The notes beneath the pieces are model-generated. The model saw nothing but the letters and a program-made list of their open reading frames with translations. It was not told the origin of the DNA and made no database searches. From Planctomycetota bacterium (GTDB taxonomy: Bacteria; Planctomycetota; Brocadiia; Brocadiales; Brocadiaceae), in contig JAGWZR010000001.1 in assembly GCA_018968795.1 (NCBI GenBank), positions 1-36,238 of the forward strand: 36,238 nucleotides of DNA, read 5' to 3'. The translations under genes were made by a program, and so were the position numbers. This document shows positions 1 through 8,271 of the stretch, in pieces (position 1 is the stretch's first letter; every line of letters begins with the position of its first letter).

Positions 1-101
1 ATCCATTTAGCTCCCTTTCCTGGATAAAATTTGCAAAGCAAATTATTGTTTATTTCGAAAGGAGGTAAATAACTGCCAGTTCCTATTATCTTAGTTTTCA
101 C
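1..101 (-). CDS. Partial 3-oxoacyl-ACP synthase III (FabH/KAS III-like), N-terminus only
   Basis: Read on the minus strand, a GTG at 99-101 opens a frame with no stop up to the window edge (33 codons). An AAGGAG stands eight bases before the GTG, so the start is well supported. The peptide begins VKTKIIGTGSYLPP, which matches the usual opening of KAS III enzymes (a KxxIxGTGxYLP pattern). KAS III condenses an acyl-CoA with malonyl-ACP to start fatty acid chains, and relatives serve in specialised lipid or polyketide pathways. The catalytic Cys-His-Asn residues lie outside the window, so activity cannot be judged. The stretch after the first 16 residues (INNNLLCKFYPGKGAKW) differs from housekeeping FabH, where a DTSDEW motif is common, so a specialised paralogue is possible. 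It follows the membrane protein gene at 146-736 by 44 bases and probably shares its transcript. Confidence 0.6.
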   Translation of the reverse strand, partial: MKTKIIGTGSYLPPFEINNNLLCKFYPGKGAKW

Positions 102-145
102 CTATATCACTCCTTTTTGAAATTCAGGGTTAGTTAATCTTTACA

Positions 146-736
146 CTACTGAAGCTTTACCGATAGGGTAATTAATCGAGTTACAGCAAAATAGCAAATA
201 AAAGAACCAAGTCCAAGATGAGACCAGAATCTAATTGCCTTTGGGTAAAGATAAGCAATAACACTCATTACTATTCCAAATATATCAACACACATAGAAA
301 TTTTTAAATCTATAGGTACAGTTTTATTAGGTGAAATATGACAGTAACAGCATCCTTGTCTAAGTAATATTGCGCAGAAAAGAAAGATGAACATTCCAAT
401 GGATATTTTCAGTAGATAATCCTTCGTCCATGACTCATTAATGATTTGCACTAAAATAATGAATGGAAGACTGACGAAAAACAAATCAAAAAACAAAAGG
501 ATGCGTCTGTAAGGTACTCCAAGTGTTGTATGATACGTGTATAGAACAATATATAACTCTAAGAAAATCAACAGCGCTAATAATTGCAAATTAAATCTGA
601 AATTTTTTATGAAGTATTTAAAGTTTAAAATTTTTCCATTAGTATTAATAAAGGATTTAGAGGTTTCCATGAGTAAGACAGTAAGGATAACAACCTGGGC
701 ATATTCAAGGAATTTAAGTAAATAATTATTTTCCAT
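146..736 (-). CDS. Hypothetical multi-spanning membrane protein
   Basis: The protein has 196 residues and I do not recognise its family. It starts at an ATG with GGAGG six bases upstream, so the start is secure. About six hydrophobic stretches are visible (near residues 10-25, 50-68, 78-98, 108-126, 148-166 and 172-190), separated by short polar loops, so it is probably an inner-membrane protein. A cysteine/histidine cluster, CCYCH, lies near residues 128-132 at the end of the fourth helix and could bind a metal or haem or form a disulfide; this is inference only. The gene sits 44 bases ahead of the partial KAS III gene on the same strand, which suggests a role in lipid or secondary metabolism. 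It could also be an unrelated orphan. Confidence 0.7.
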   Translation of the reverse strand: MENNYLLKFLEYAQVVILTVLLMETSKSFINTNGKILNFKYFIKNFRFNLQLLALLIFLELYIVLYTYHTTLGVPYRRILLFFDLFFVSLPFIILVQIINESWTKDYLLKISIGMFIFLFCAILLRQGCCYCHISPNKTVPIDLKISMCVDIFGIVMSVIAYLYPKAIRFWSHLGLGSFICYFAVTRLITLSVKLQ

Positions 737-848
737 TTAATACCTCCATATCAAGAAGATATCACAAATACAGTAAGTTACCAAAATAACTAAAGCTTCT
801 CACTTCTGAAAAGGATGAGTTAATAGCAGCCACCCTTCCTATAGTGTA

Positions 849-1036
849 TTATAGGCATACCAACTTCTGAACGAAATCCTCAAAAACTCCTTTTGGCGAA
901 AGTACTGTCCACATAATACCTCTCCCCATAAAAGGTAATGGTTTTAAGCTAGTCAATTTATAGCCTAACCCTTGTTTATTATCAAGGTAATTTCAGGCAT
1001 GATGTTATAGTAATTGCACACGAATGACAATGAAAA
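849..1036 (-). pseudogene. Decayed VOC/glyoxalase-fold protein, C-terminal fragment with a frameshift
   Basis: On the minus strand a stop-bounded frame of 47 codons (992 down to the TAA at 849-851) reads GLGYKLTSLKPLPFMGRGIM and then SPKGVFEDFVQK. This resembles the last strand pair of vicinal-oxygen-chelate proteins (a G-x-L-x(n)-P-x(n)-R-I-x-W-x-x-SP-x-G-V-x-x-E-F-V-Q pattern). The expected metal-binding Glu near the end appears as E-D in FEDFVQ. Just upstream, a different frame reads VCNYYNIMPEI, which could be the preceding part of the same domain, so a single-base frameshift near 990-1000 is likely. No complete start or N-terminal half is visible. It is best read as a gene relic; assignment rests on motif resemblance only. 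Confidence 0.42.
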
Positions 1037-1041
1037 TACCC

Positions 1042-1071
1042 CTTAATTCCTTTTAGAAAAGGGGAATTAAG
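1042..1071. terminator. Inverted repeat downstream of dinB, possible terminator or dispersed hairpin
   Basis: CTTAATTCC at 1042-1050 pairs with GGAATTAAG at 1063-1071. Inside it TTTT pairs with AAAA around a two-base loop, with GG bulged on one side. The hairpin lies 40 bases beyond the dinB stop, so it could end that minus-strand transcript, although the following T run is short. A related but less regular hairpin with the same CCCCTT...AAGGG flavour stands at 29212-29251, which suggests a dispersed repeat family. Confidence 0.45.
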
Positions 1072-1110
1072 AAATTCATTTTCCAAAGGGCGCTATCTGT
1101 ATTCCGGTGT

Positions 1111-2139
1111 TTACACCTTCTCTAATCCTCCTACCCTCACCCCTAGAAGCCGTACCTTCTTTTTCAGTTCAAATCTTTTGAGACAATCGAAGGCAGCCAT
1201 TCTTATCTTATCCACCAAATTCGTTGATACTACAAGAGTTTTTGCCCTTGTGTGAGTCTTAAAATCACTGAATCTCACCTTTACCGTAACTGTCCTCCCC
1301 TTATAGCCAGCCTGTTTCATATCATCAGCAACTTCCCTTGTGAGTCCCGCAATGGTCCTTGCTATGTCCTGCCAGTTGCCGATATCCTTTTCAAAGGTAA
1401 TTTCTCTACTCGTAGATTTTGGCTCCCAGTGAGTAACAAGAGGACTCTCGTCTATCCCCCGTGATGCCTCGTAGAGATATCTCCCGTAAGACTCCCCAAA
1501 TCTCTCAATAAGTTTATTCAGAGGTAACGATGCCAGTGCTCCGATGGTTTCAATATCCATTGTCTTTAAGTATACCTCTGTCTTTGGCCCAACGCCCCAG
1601 AGTTTTCTCACGGGTAATGGCCATATACGGCTTTCTATGTTATCCTTCATAATTATGGTAAGTCCGTCAGGCTTTTGCATATCAGAGGCAATTTTTGCAA
1701 GGAGCTTGTTAGGCGCTATTCCAATGGAACAGGTAAGACCTGTCTCATCTATGATCTTCAATTTAATCTCTTTTGCAATCTCCTCCGATGGTTTGTCTAT
1801 ATTAGATATATCAAGGAATGCCTCATCAATTCCGACATCTTCCATTATTGGACAGAATTTTCTCAGGACACCTTTTATCCTTCCAGAAACCCGTGAATAT
1901 GCCTCGTAATTCACAGGAAGAAAGACAGCATGAGGGCAGAGTTTATATGCGGTTCTCATTGGCATTGCGGAATGTATCCCGAACTTTCTGGCATCATAGG
2001 ATGCAGTTGAAACCACTCCTCTTTTGGTGGGATCTCCGCTACCTCCAATTACCAAGGGCTTACCTATTAATGCGGGATTTATCTTTTGCTCAACCGCAGC
2101 AAAGAATGCATCCATATCTACGTGAAGGATTCGTCTCAT
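1111..2139 (-). CDS. dinB: DNA polymerase IV (Y-family translesion polymerase)
   Basis: It performs error-prone translesion synthesis past damaged bases. The N-terminus carries the Y-family motif I, HVDMDAFFAAVEQ, whose first Asp binds metal. The second catalytic motif, GIDEAFLDIS, supplies the Asp-Glu pair. SYDARKFGIHSAMP, typical of the fingers, and a helix-hairpin-helix thumb region (KLWGVGPKT) follow, then a little-finger domain in the last 110 residues. I choose the ATG at 2139 (342 residues), because the family begins directly before R-x-I-x-H-x-D-M-D; a GGGGTGA lies nine bases ahead. The in-frame TTG at 2175 has no ribosome site and adds 12 residues without family support. No LexA-like palindrome was recognised upstream. 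The gene stands alone, 263 bases after the cobA-hemD stop. Confidence 0.93.
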   Translation of the reverse strand: MRRILHVDMDAFFAAVEQKINPALIGKPLVIGGSGDPTKRGVVSTASYDARKFGIHSAMPMRTAYKLCPHAVFLPVNYEAYSRVSGRIKGVLRKFCPIMEDVGIDEAFLDISNIDKPSEEIAKEIKLKIIDETGLTCSIGIAPNKLLAKIASDMQKPDGLTIIMKDNIESRIWPLPVRKLWGVGPKTEVYLKTMDIETIGALASLPLNKLIERFGESYGRYLYEASRGIDESPLVTHWEPKSTSREITFEKDIGNWQDIARTIAGLTREVADDMKQAGYKGRTVTVKVRFSDFKTHTRAKTLVVSTNLVDKIRMAAFDCLKRFELKKKVRLLGVRVGGLEKV

Positions 2140-2197
2140 AGCATGAGTTTCACCCCGCTCTTTTAGTCTGGCCAAGAATAGACACGAATGTGTGCTA

Positions 2198-2203
2198 ATT
2201 ATA
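2198..2203 (-). promoter_or_regulatory. Candidate -10 element upstream of dinB
   Basis: A perfect TATAAT on the minus strand, about 59 bases before the preferred dinB ATG. No convincing -35 hexamer lies 17 bases upstream, so this is a weak or activator-dependent promoter, or chance in AT-rich sequence. Confidence 0.3.
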
Positions 2204-2438
2204 CTTTAGAAATTATTGGCTACCGGTTACCTTTGGAATACCACGAAACGTACAAATTCATAATTTAACTACTCCTTTGCTTTTGTGGCTGATGGTGTAG
2301 TTGCTCTGAGGGATATGTTCTAAGGAATAATACCTTCTCCGTCTTATGGTATTTGCCGCTCTCGGATTTGCAATTGAGGATTTCAGACGATTGAGTTTAA
2401 TCAAAAGCTACACGGAATCCTTGTTTTATAAAGGAGAA

Positions 2439-3974
2439 CTAAGAGGATTTTCTCATCGTGGAAGTCGTGCTTTCCATGATGGCATTCACCAATCCAGGGA
2501 TGGTATATTCCTTGGCTTTAATATCGACATGGAGCCCCAATTCTTCTGCAGTTTGTGTGGTAATGGGGCCAATGCTGGCAAACTGGACGCGTCCGTTTAA
2601 GGACGAAATGTTTTTCTCACCAACGATTTGAATAAAGTTTCTTACTGTGGATGAGCTGGTGAATGTTACAATATTAACCTCGCCATTTTTGATTTTTTCA
2701 ATAAGGTTAATATCTTTAGGTTGTGCCATGACGGTCTTATAAGCCACAAGGTCTGTAACCTTTCCCCCTAACTTTTGAAGCTCTTCTGGGAGAAAGCTTC
2801 TGGCTATATCCGCCCTTGGTAATAAGAATTTTTCACCTTTTATAGCCGTTACCTTCTTTAACTCTTCTACAACGGACTCTGCAACAAACTTGGGCGGCAT
2901 GCAATCAACCTTTATGTGATATTTTTTTATTCCTTCTTCCGTTGCAGGGCCTATAGTACAAAGCTTGAGACCTTTCAGTTCCCTGATATCCTTTCCTAAC
3001 TCGAACAGCCGTTGGAAGAAGGCGTCAACCCCGTTAATGCTGGTAAAAACAAGCCAATTATAAGAATGAATATTTTTAATGGCTTCGTCCAGCGGCTGAA
3101 TGGAATCAGGTTTTGCAATTTCAATGGTGGGAAATTCAATGACGTGGGCGCCATATTCGTATAATTTATCGGCAAACTCACTGGCCTGCTCCCTCGAACG
3201 CGTCACGACAATCGTTTTCCCAAACAACGGTTTGGTCTCAAACCAGTTGAGTTGATCCCGGAGTTTTACAACCTCACCGACTATCGTAATTGCCGGAGGT
3301 TTTATGTCTTTGGCTTTTTGTACAATGGTACCCAGCGTTCCTACCACGGTTTTTTGTTGAGTCGTAGTTCCCCACCGGATTACGGCAACAGGGGTATCTT
3401 TGGAACGGCCATGTTTCATAAGTTGTTCGGTAATGTAAGGGAGGTTCTTAATCCCCATATAAAAAGCAAGTGTGCCGATACCGGTGCTAATCTTTGCCCA
3501 GTCAATGGAACTTTCGTCTTTTGTGGGGTCTTCGTGTCCGGTGATCAGTCCAAAGGTAGAGGTGCAGTCACGATGGGTAACAGGAATACCTGCATAGTTA
3601 GGGGTTGCAATGGCTGCAGTAATGCCGGGAACGACCTCGAAAGGGATATGGTTTTCGTGGAGCACCAGCGCCTCTTCTCCGCCGCGTCCGAAGACATACG
3701 GATCTCCACCCTTTAATCGTGTGACAATTTTGTCTTCCAGCGCCTTTTTTACAATGAGTTCATTAATCTCTTCCTGCTCAAGGGTGTGCGCGCCTCCCTG
3801 CTTACCCACGTAGATAAATTCTGCTTCAGGCTTGGCAATTTTGAGGAGGTCGACATTTACCAGATAATCGTAAATAAGCACGTCGGCTTTCTTAATACAT
3901 TCCAGGCCTTTTACGGTGATAAGGCGTGGGTCGCCAGGGCCTGCGCCTACAAGATATACCATACTGCGTTTCAT
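2439..3974 (-). CDS. cobA-hemD: Uroporphyrinogen-III C-methyltransferase / uroporphyrinogen-III synthase fusion
   Basis: Two enzymes in one 511-residue chain. Residues about 1-245 form a SUMT (CobA) domain: VYLVGAGPGDPRLIT near the start, then RLKGGDPYVFGRGGEE and VPGITAA, the SAM-binding signatures. This half methylates uroporphyrinogen III to precorrin-2, leading to sirohaem, cobalamin or haem d1. Residues about 255-505 form a HemD domain (KTIVVTRSREQASEFADKL, later FTSINGVDAFF and FTSSSTVRNF), which closes hydroxymethylbilane into uroporphyrinogen III. Such fusions are known in several phyla and place both steps of the branch point in one protein. ATG at 3974 has a GAAAGG about ten bases ahead. 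The gene appears monocistronic: no other tetrapyrrole gene is adjacent. Confidence 0.93.
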   Translation of the reverse strand: MKRSMVYLVGAGPGDPRLITVKGLECIKKADVLIYDYLVNVDLLKIAKPEAEFIYVGKQGGAHTLEQEEINELIVKKALEDKIVTRLKGGDPYVFGRGGEEALVLHENHIPFEVVPGITAAIATPNYAGIPVTHRDCTSTFGLITGHEDPTKDESSIDWAKISTGIGTLAFYMGIKNLPYITEQLMKHGRSKDTPVAVIRWGTTTQQKTVVGTLGTIVQKAKDIKPPAITIVGEVVKLRDQLNWFETKPLFGKTIVVTRSREQASEFADKLYEYGAHVIEFPTIEIAKPDSIQPLDEAIKNIHSYNWLVFTSINGVDAFFQRLFELGKDIRELKGLKLCTIGPATEEGIKKYHIKVDCMPPKFVAESVVEELKKVTAIKGEKFLLPRADIARSFLPEELQKLGGKVTDLVAYKTVMAQPKDINLIEKIKNGEVNIVTFTSSSTVRNFIQIVGEKNISSLNGRVQFASIGPITTQTAEELGLHVDIKAKEYTIPGLVNAIMESTTSTMRKSS

Positions 3975-4001
3975 TTAATAAAACCTTTCAATAGTTAGTT
4001 G

Positions 4002-4030
4002 ATTGTATAGAAATTCTCATTTGGGCACAA
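4002..4030 (-). promoter_or_regulatory. Candidate promoter for cobA-hemD
   Basis: On the minus strand TTGTGC (4025-4030) is followed after 17 bases by TACAAT (4002-4007), 28 bases from the ATG. The -35 is imperfect; the -10 is good. Confidence 0.4.
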
Positions 4031-4084
4031 TAGATGAACACAGACACTAATTACCCCAAAAAAATATTACCTGTGTGTATCTAT
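4031..4084. repeat. Imperfect inverted repeat upstream of cobA-hemD
   Basis: ATAGATGAACACAG (4031-4044) and the reverse complement of CTGTGTGTATCTAT (4071-4084) agree at 12 of 14 bases, with a 26-base spacer. The motif resembles the arms of the element at 25651-25787, so both may belong to one dispersed repeat family. Confidence 0.35.
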
Positions 4085-4158
4085 AAAAATCTGCGTCCTA
4101 TTCAAGAATCCATGAAAAAATTATCATATTGAAAATTTATACATTAATCAACTTTGTT

Positions 4159-5958
4159 CTACGGTTTTTGTGCAGCCTTTTTATAATAAGCCATCGTTTC
4201 TTTATTAGCCTCTATTCTTTCGATAGCCTCAATCGCATTTTCTCGAATATCGGCATTTTTGTTATTGGTCAGATCACGAAGTGCAGAAAGGGCCTCTGGA
4301 TTACCAATCCTGCCTAATGCCCAGGCTGCAGAACTTACGACTGCGGGTTCTTTGTCCTTGAGCGCCCATATGAGTGAAGTAACTGCCCTTTCATCCCCAA
4401 TCCAACCGAGAGTTTGCGCCGCACGTTCTCTTGCAAACTTGTTAATTTCATGCAGTGCGCTAATTAATGGCCTTACTGCGGGAGCGCCGATCTTTGCCAG
4501 CGCCCAGCTTGCCCTGCGCCTCGTTGCTTCTTCATTATCTCTCAAGGCGCTTATCAATAAAGGGACAGATTTTTTGCCCATTGTTGATAATGCCCATGCA
4601 GCCCTCGTACGTGTCCATGCAGCATCTTCCCCTGCATCTGTAGTAAGAATGTTGGCGAGGGTACCCATAGCCTTATCGCTCCCTATATGACTGAGTGCAT
4701 CAACGCAGGCGCTCTTCACATACCAGTTTTTTTCTTTCGAGAGTATATTAATCAAAGTAAAAACCACACCCTGGCCTCCTAGTGTTCCCAAAGCCCTTGC
4801 TATATCGTATTTTACTCCATGGTAGGTTTCGTTTTTAAATGCTTCGATAAGTTTTGGAACTGCTTGGGTATCGTTTAACCTTTTCAGCGCAAGCACAGCC
4901 TCCCTGCGCACCTCGGCATTTTTGTCTATCAGGAGAGATTCTATGTGTTCTCCTATGCTTTCATCACCGCAAAATCCGAGCGTCCAAGCAGCGTTTTGTC
5001 TTATGTGTGGATGTTTATTTCCAAGAAATTTTAAGAGCGGCGGTAAGGTGTAGTTCTTTGGGAATACCATCAGTCCAAGAGCGGCCGTTTTTGCCTTATC
5101 ATTGTCGTCTGTGCTTTCCATCGTCTCCAGTAATGTTTTTACTTCTTTTTGAATGTATGCGGCGTTACTGTTGGTCTCCTGCTGGGGACTAATAATTTCT
5201 TTATTCTTGAACAGTCCTTTATTAATGATTATTTTACTTTTGACGTTCAAAATATCCAATACAACACACGGATAGTCCACTAGAATAACATCCACGCCCA
5301 TCTTAACTCGCTCCTTCATGACCTTTCTGTTATCACTGTCGAGTACGAGCGAAAACGCGTATTTTTTTTCTCCATGTATACTATTAAGTTTTTCCGGAGT
5401 CATCTCCTCTTGTGATACAAATACAAGTTCTTTGCCGTGCAACTCTGCATCTTCCGGATTGAAATTGCTACACATCCCGCACAAATATACCTGTGAAGAC
5501 ATTCCGCATTCTTTGACGATGTCCAATATTCGTTTTTCCAGACAAGCCTGTTTGACATTCAGAATCAATTTGAGGTTATTGACTTTGCAAAATTTTAGCA
5601 CATCGGAAAGTAACGGCGCCCGCTCTCCCTTAAACTCATCACCGCGCCATGAACCAGCGTCATACTGCTTTATTTCAGCGTATAATAGCTGATCGATAAT
5701 GCCTCTCCCGTCAGTTGTTCTATCGATTGTCTCATCACACATCAATATAAGCTTATCGTCTTTTGTTTGCCGAACGTCGATTTCGAGCCCATCGATTCCT
5801 AATTCAAGGGCTCTTTTTAATGCAGCAAAGGTGTTTTCCGGAACATCCTCGAGAATGCCATGACGTGCAAAAATTTCGACCCCCTTTGCGTCCTCCACAA
5901 AAACCGACGCTACAGAGGAAAATACGAGTAATAAAATTATTATCAGTAAGTACCGCAT
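4159..5958 (-). CDS. Secreted GDPD-like domain fused to HEAT repeats
   Basis: The chain has 599 residues. Residues 1-23 are a hydrophobic signal peptide or anchor. Residues about 27-245 match the glycerophosphodiester phosphodiesterase barrel (VPENTFAALKRALELGIDGL, the metal ligands E59 and D61 in LEIDV, and DRTTDGRG). Residues about 270-590 are about nine HEAT/PBS-lyase-type repeats (patterns such as RENAIEAIERI, RRRASWALAKIGAPA, VSSAAWALGRIGNPEA). Two catalytic positions are unusual: the family AHRG reads A-R-H-G at 31-34, and the second histidine, normally in an H-D pair, is Cys74 (MCDE). The enzyme may therefore be inactive or altered and act as a binding or scaffold protein. It starts 13 bases after the LptC/A-like gene and is the last gene of the kds-lpt operon, so an envelope role is likely. 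Confidence 0.85.
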   Translation of the reverse strand: MRYLLIIILLLVFSSVASVFVEDAKGVEIFARHGILEDVPENTFAALKRALELGIDGLEIDVRQTKDDKLILMCDETIDRTTDGRGIIDQLLYAEIKQYDAGSWRGDEFKGERAPLLSDVLKFCKVNNLKLILNVKQACLEKRILDIVKECGMSSQVYLCGMCSNFNPEDAELHGKELVFVSQEEMTPEKLNSIHGEKKYAFSLVLDSDNRKVMKERVKMGVDVILVDYPCVVLDILNVKSKIIINKGLFKNKEIISPQQETNSNAAYIQKEVKTLLETMESTDDNDKAKTAALGLMVFPKNYTLPPLLKFLGNKHPHIRQNAAWTLGFCGDESIGEHIESLLIDKNAEVRREAVLALKRLNDTQAVPKLIEAFKNETYHGVKYDIARALGTLGGQGVVFTLINILSKEKNWYVKSACVDALSHIGSDKAMGTLANILTTDAGEDAAWTRTRAAWALSTMGKKSVPLLISALRDNEEATRRRASWALAKIGAPAVRPLISALHEINKFARERAAQTLGWIGDERAVTSLIWALKDKEPAVVSSAAWALGRIGNPEALSALRDLTNNKNADIRENAIEAIERIEANKETMAYYKKAAQKP

Positions 5959-5971
5959 TTATTTGTCTCTA

Positions 5972-7963
5972 TTATTCTGAGTTAATCTTCTTTTGATTGG
6001 TGATGAGTTGCCAATGGGGCCTTCCTTCCCAGGTAACCCGTTTCCCAGCCATATCAAAACATACATGTTCTGAAAATGTCCTTGCGCCTTCTTTCCGTAA
6101 TTCTGCCTTTGGATTGCCCGTCAGCAAGGCCGTATTTCGGATCAAATCCCAGGTGAGAAGCGACCCAAATCCCTCACTGCCGTTCAATTCCTTGCTAAAA
6201 AAATAAACATTGCCTGCGGCAATAATTTTACTTATCTTACTATTCCCGCCCAAGTAGGCGTCAATTTGGTCACCGTTCAATTTTTGCCCGCCCCGTACAG
6301 CCTGTACTTCTTCATAAAAGCTCGCCTTTTTTAGTTCGTTACTATACACCATTTTCTTCTTCCAATTAACCTTTATATCGGTTTCCTCCGTGCCTTTATT
6401 GGGGAGTGCCTTATCGCCTTTTTCGTATAAACTGCCTTCACCCTCGCAAAGGATGGTATTTGAATCTTCATAAAATAAAACCCTTGGCGAGAGGATTTGC
6501 CTTTTGTTCCCTTCTCTGAGGAGTGCAAAGGGATACCCTTTCAAGATCGTAACTTTATTTTTTGCATTCCACGTAACTCTATCTCCCACAGCCTCGCTGT
6601 AGAGGTTGTCTTTCTTATCTATGATATGAATTTTTTCCGAAGCCTTAAAACTCCGCATGTTATAATCATGATCATTAAACGTTATATCAAGATTATTACA
6701 TCGAAGAATAGAATCTTCAGTTTTAACTTCAATGTTCTTTTCAAAATTAGCTTCTCTTTTATCATCCAGGAAATTCATCTTCCCTTCCCATTTCACACTA
6801 ATGTTAGTAGTGTCATCAGGATCAGTTTTGTCTGTCTTGACCACTCTTCCTCTTCTCTTTATTCCCTTAATTTTTCTGGCTTTCAAACTGCCCGAACTCG
6901 GAACGTCTATTTTACCCGTATCTTTGTAAAAGATTATTTTCAGCGCGTCAATGTTCAGGTCGTCTTTAACAAATTCAGCTTTAATGGTGTCTTCAAGTAT
7001 TGCGCTCTGCGTATTAACGTCCCACGTTAAAAAATTCCCCTTGGCGATTTTCGTTCCTTGTGATGCGAGCACATTTCCGCTGGCAATGGCCTGTTTTGTT
7101 CTCTTTGTTTCTGGATCAAAAAAAACAGTCAGCTTATCAGAAAAAACAGTCGAACTGCCTTTTTCTACCTCTACATGGTCGTTAAAGGTCATGACATTCG
7201 CTTCTCGGTACCTATCAAACAAAAGTTGTCCGCTCGATCGGATAAATGTCTTTTCCACCACTGTTTCTTTCGTGCCATTTTCCTCAGTAATTGCGTCTTC
7301 CATAGTATTTTGCTCACTTTGTGGAGTGCTATTCGACAAGAAAAAAAGATCGTTTTTAATGCCATCCATCTCCATTTCTGCGTCTTTTTTGATCCACATC
7401 TTTTTATTGACAAGATCTATTTCACATCCTTGCCCCGTAATCTTTATACCTTTCCCATTGATGGTAACGAAATCGTCTGTATCCACAAATTTTCTTTCGG
7501 GTAAATACTTCAAATAATTCGTGGTAAGGCTTGTTTCCTCATCGAGACGAACAACCACATTGTCGGAGAGATAGCCTTCGTTAGAGGTTTTATTCATCTC
7601 CCCGCTATCAGATGTAATGAGAACAGATTGCGTTCCCCGTTCAGTATTTGCAGAATCCAGCACCTCAATCTCCGGTGCGGTGATCTTGTAAATATTATCG
7701 TTAAGCAGGAAGGTATTCTCGCCGCGCATTATGAAAACCTCTTTCCCCTTTTCATCATAGCTTGGCATTAATAGCCCTTGCACCGTTTGGGTTATGGTGT
7801 CCGTCCTGTCATGCGGCTGTTTATGTGCCGAAGATCTTTCCTTTGAAGTTCGGTTTTCCTTTTGACTATCGATGTCTTTTTTCGATTGGATAATAAGGGA
7901 TGCGATGATAAAGAGTATACATGCCGCAGGAATGCTAATGAGTAAGTATCTTCTTTTGGTCAT
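5972..7963 (-). CDS. LptC/LptA (OstA)-like LPS export protein with several repeats
   Basis: The chain has 663 residues. An N-terminal membrane anchor (about residues 5-26, after MTKRR) is followed by a periplasmic, beta-rich region. Blocks of the OstA/LptA type recur: segments resembling ITAPEIEVLDS, then W-x-x-K-x-x-A-x-F-x-x-x-V and A-x-GNV-x(n)-LTWD-x(n)-A-x-L are seen near residues 235-345, 385-490 and 535-650. LptC (about 190 residues) and LptA (about 180) normally form the beta-jellyroll bridge that carries LPS across the periplasm. Here anchor and several bridge modules seem fused in one chain. The position right after kdsD-kdsC fits the kdsD-kdsC-lptC-lptA order of other Gram-negatives. 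ATG at 7963 has no clear ribosome site. No lptB follows; the next gene is the GDPD-HEAT protein. Confidence 0.8.
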   Translation of the reverse strand: MTKRRYLLISIPAACILFIIASLIIQSKKDIDSQKENRTSKERSSAHKQPHDRTDTITQTVQGLLMPSYDEKGKEVFIMRGENTFLLNDNIYKITAPEIEVLDSANTERGTQSVLITSDSGEMNKTSNEGYLSDNVVVRLDEETSLTTNYLKYLPERKFVDTDDFVTINGKGIKITGQGCEIDLVNKKMWIKKDAEMEMDGIKNDLFFLSNSTPQSEQNTMEDAITEENGTKETVVEKTFIRSSGQLLFDRYREANVMTFNDHVEVEKGSSTVFSDKLTVFFDPETKRTKQAIASGNVLASQGTKIAKGNFLTWDVNTQSAILEDTIKAEFVKDDLNIDALKIIFYKDTGKIDVPSSGSLKARKIKGIKRRGRVVKTDKTDPDDTTNISVKWEGKMNFLDDKREANFEKNIEVKTEDSILRCNNLDITFNDHDYNMRSFKASEKIHIIDKKDNLYSEAVGDRVTWNAKNKVTILKGYPFALLREGNKRQILSPRVLFYEDSNTILCEGEGSLYEKGDKALPNKGTEETDIKVNWKKKMVYSNELKKASFYEEVQAVRGGQKLNGDQIDAYLGGNSKISKIIAAGNVYFFSKELNGSEGFGSLLTWDLIRNTALLTGNPKAELRKEGARTFSEHVCFDMAGKRVTWEGRPHWQLITNQKKINSE

Positions 7964-8011
7964 GATGGTATAAAAATAAAAACGCCTTTCATTGGTTTAA
8001 ATTACCTTATC

Positions 8012-8271
8012 CTAAAATATACTGTTTCTTCTATCATTTACTGTAAAAATAAGGTTTAATTGTTCTTCTGGAATGTAACGTGACGCCTGCTTAATTATTA
8101 CACGCAGGGTTCCCAAATCTAATTCGTCATGGATTGCGCTTGCTTCGCTCCTGCAGTGCTAATGCGTCTGAGTTTTACATGTGAGCCTTTTTGTGAATGA
8201 GATGTAAATCCAAATTTGTTTAAAATCGAAATAACTTCCTTTCCAGATAATCTTTTCAATTTAGGCGACAT
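8012..8271 (-). pseudogene. hicA: Frameshifted HicA mRNA-interferase toxin
   Basis: An ATG at 8269-8271 overlaps the hicB stop region by 11 bases and encodes 50 residues ending at TAG (8119-8121). They read MSPKLKRLSGKEVISILNKF and then GFTSHSQKGSHVKLRR, the double-stranded-RNA-binding-like HicA fold with the catalytic histidine in KGSHVKLR. The rest of the domain continues in another frame: HDELDLGTLRVIIKQASRY followed by IPEEQL, ending at TAG (8012-8014). A deletion near 8125-8135 removed several bases, so the T-I-P-x-H segment is lost and the frame changes. The first frame still holds the catalytic His, but the truncated product lacks the C-terminal helix and is probably inactive. Intact HicA would be about 80 residues. 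Confidence 0.75.

Noticed and set aside
2176-2260. Possible LexA/SOS box before dinB
   Set aside because: No CTG-N10-CAG or GAAC-N4-GTTC palindrome was found.
2346-2600. Plus-strand frame over the end of cobA-hemD
   Set aside because: Most of it is antisense to the well-supported HemD domain and resembles no family.
6497-7517. Long plus-strand frames opposite the LptC/A-like gene
   Set aside because: Antisense shadows with no ribosome sites; the minus-strand gene fits the operon context and has family motifs.
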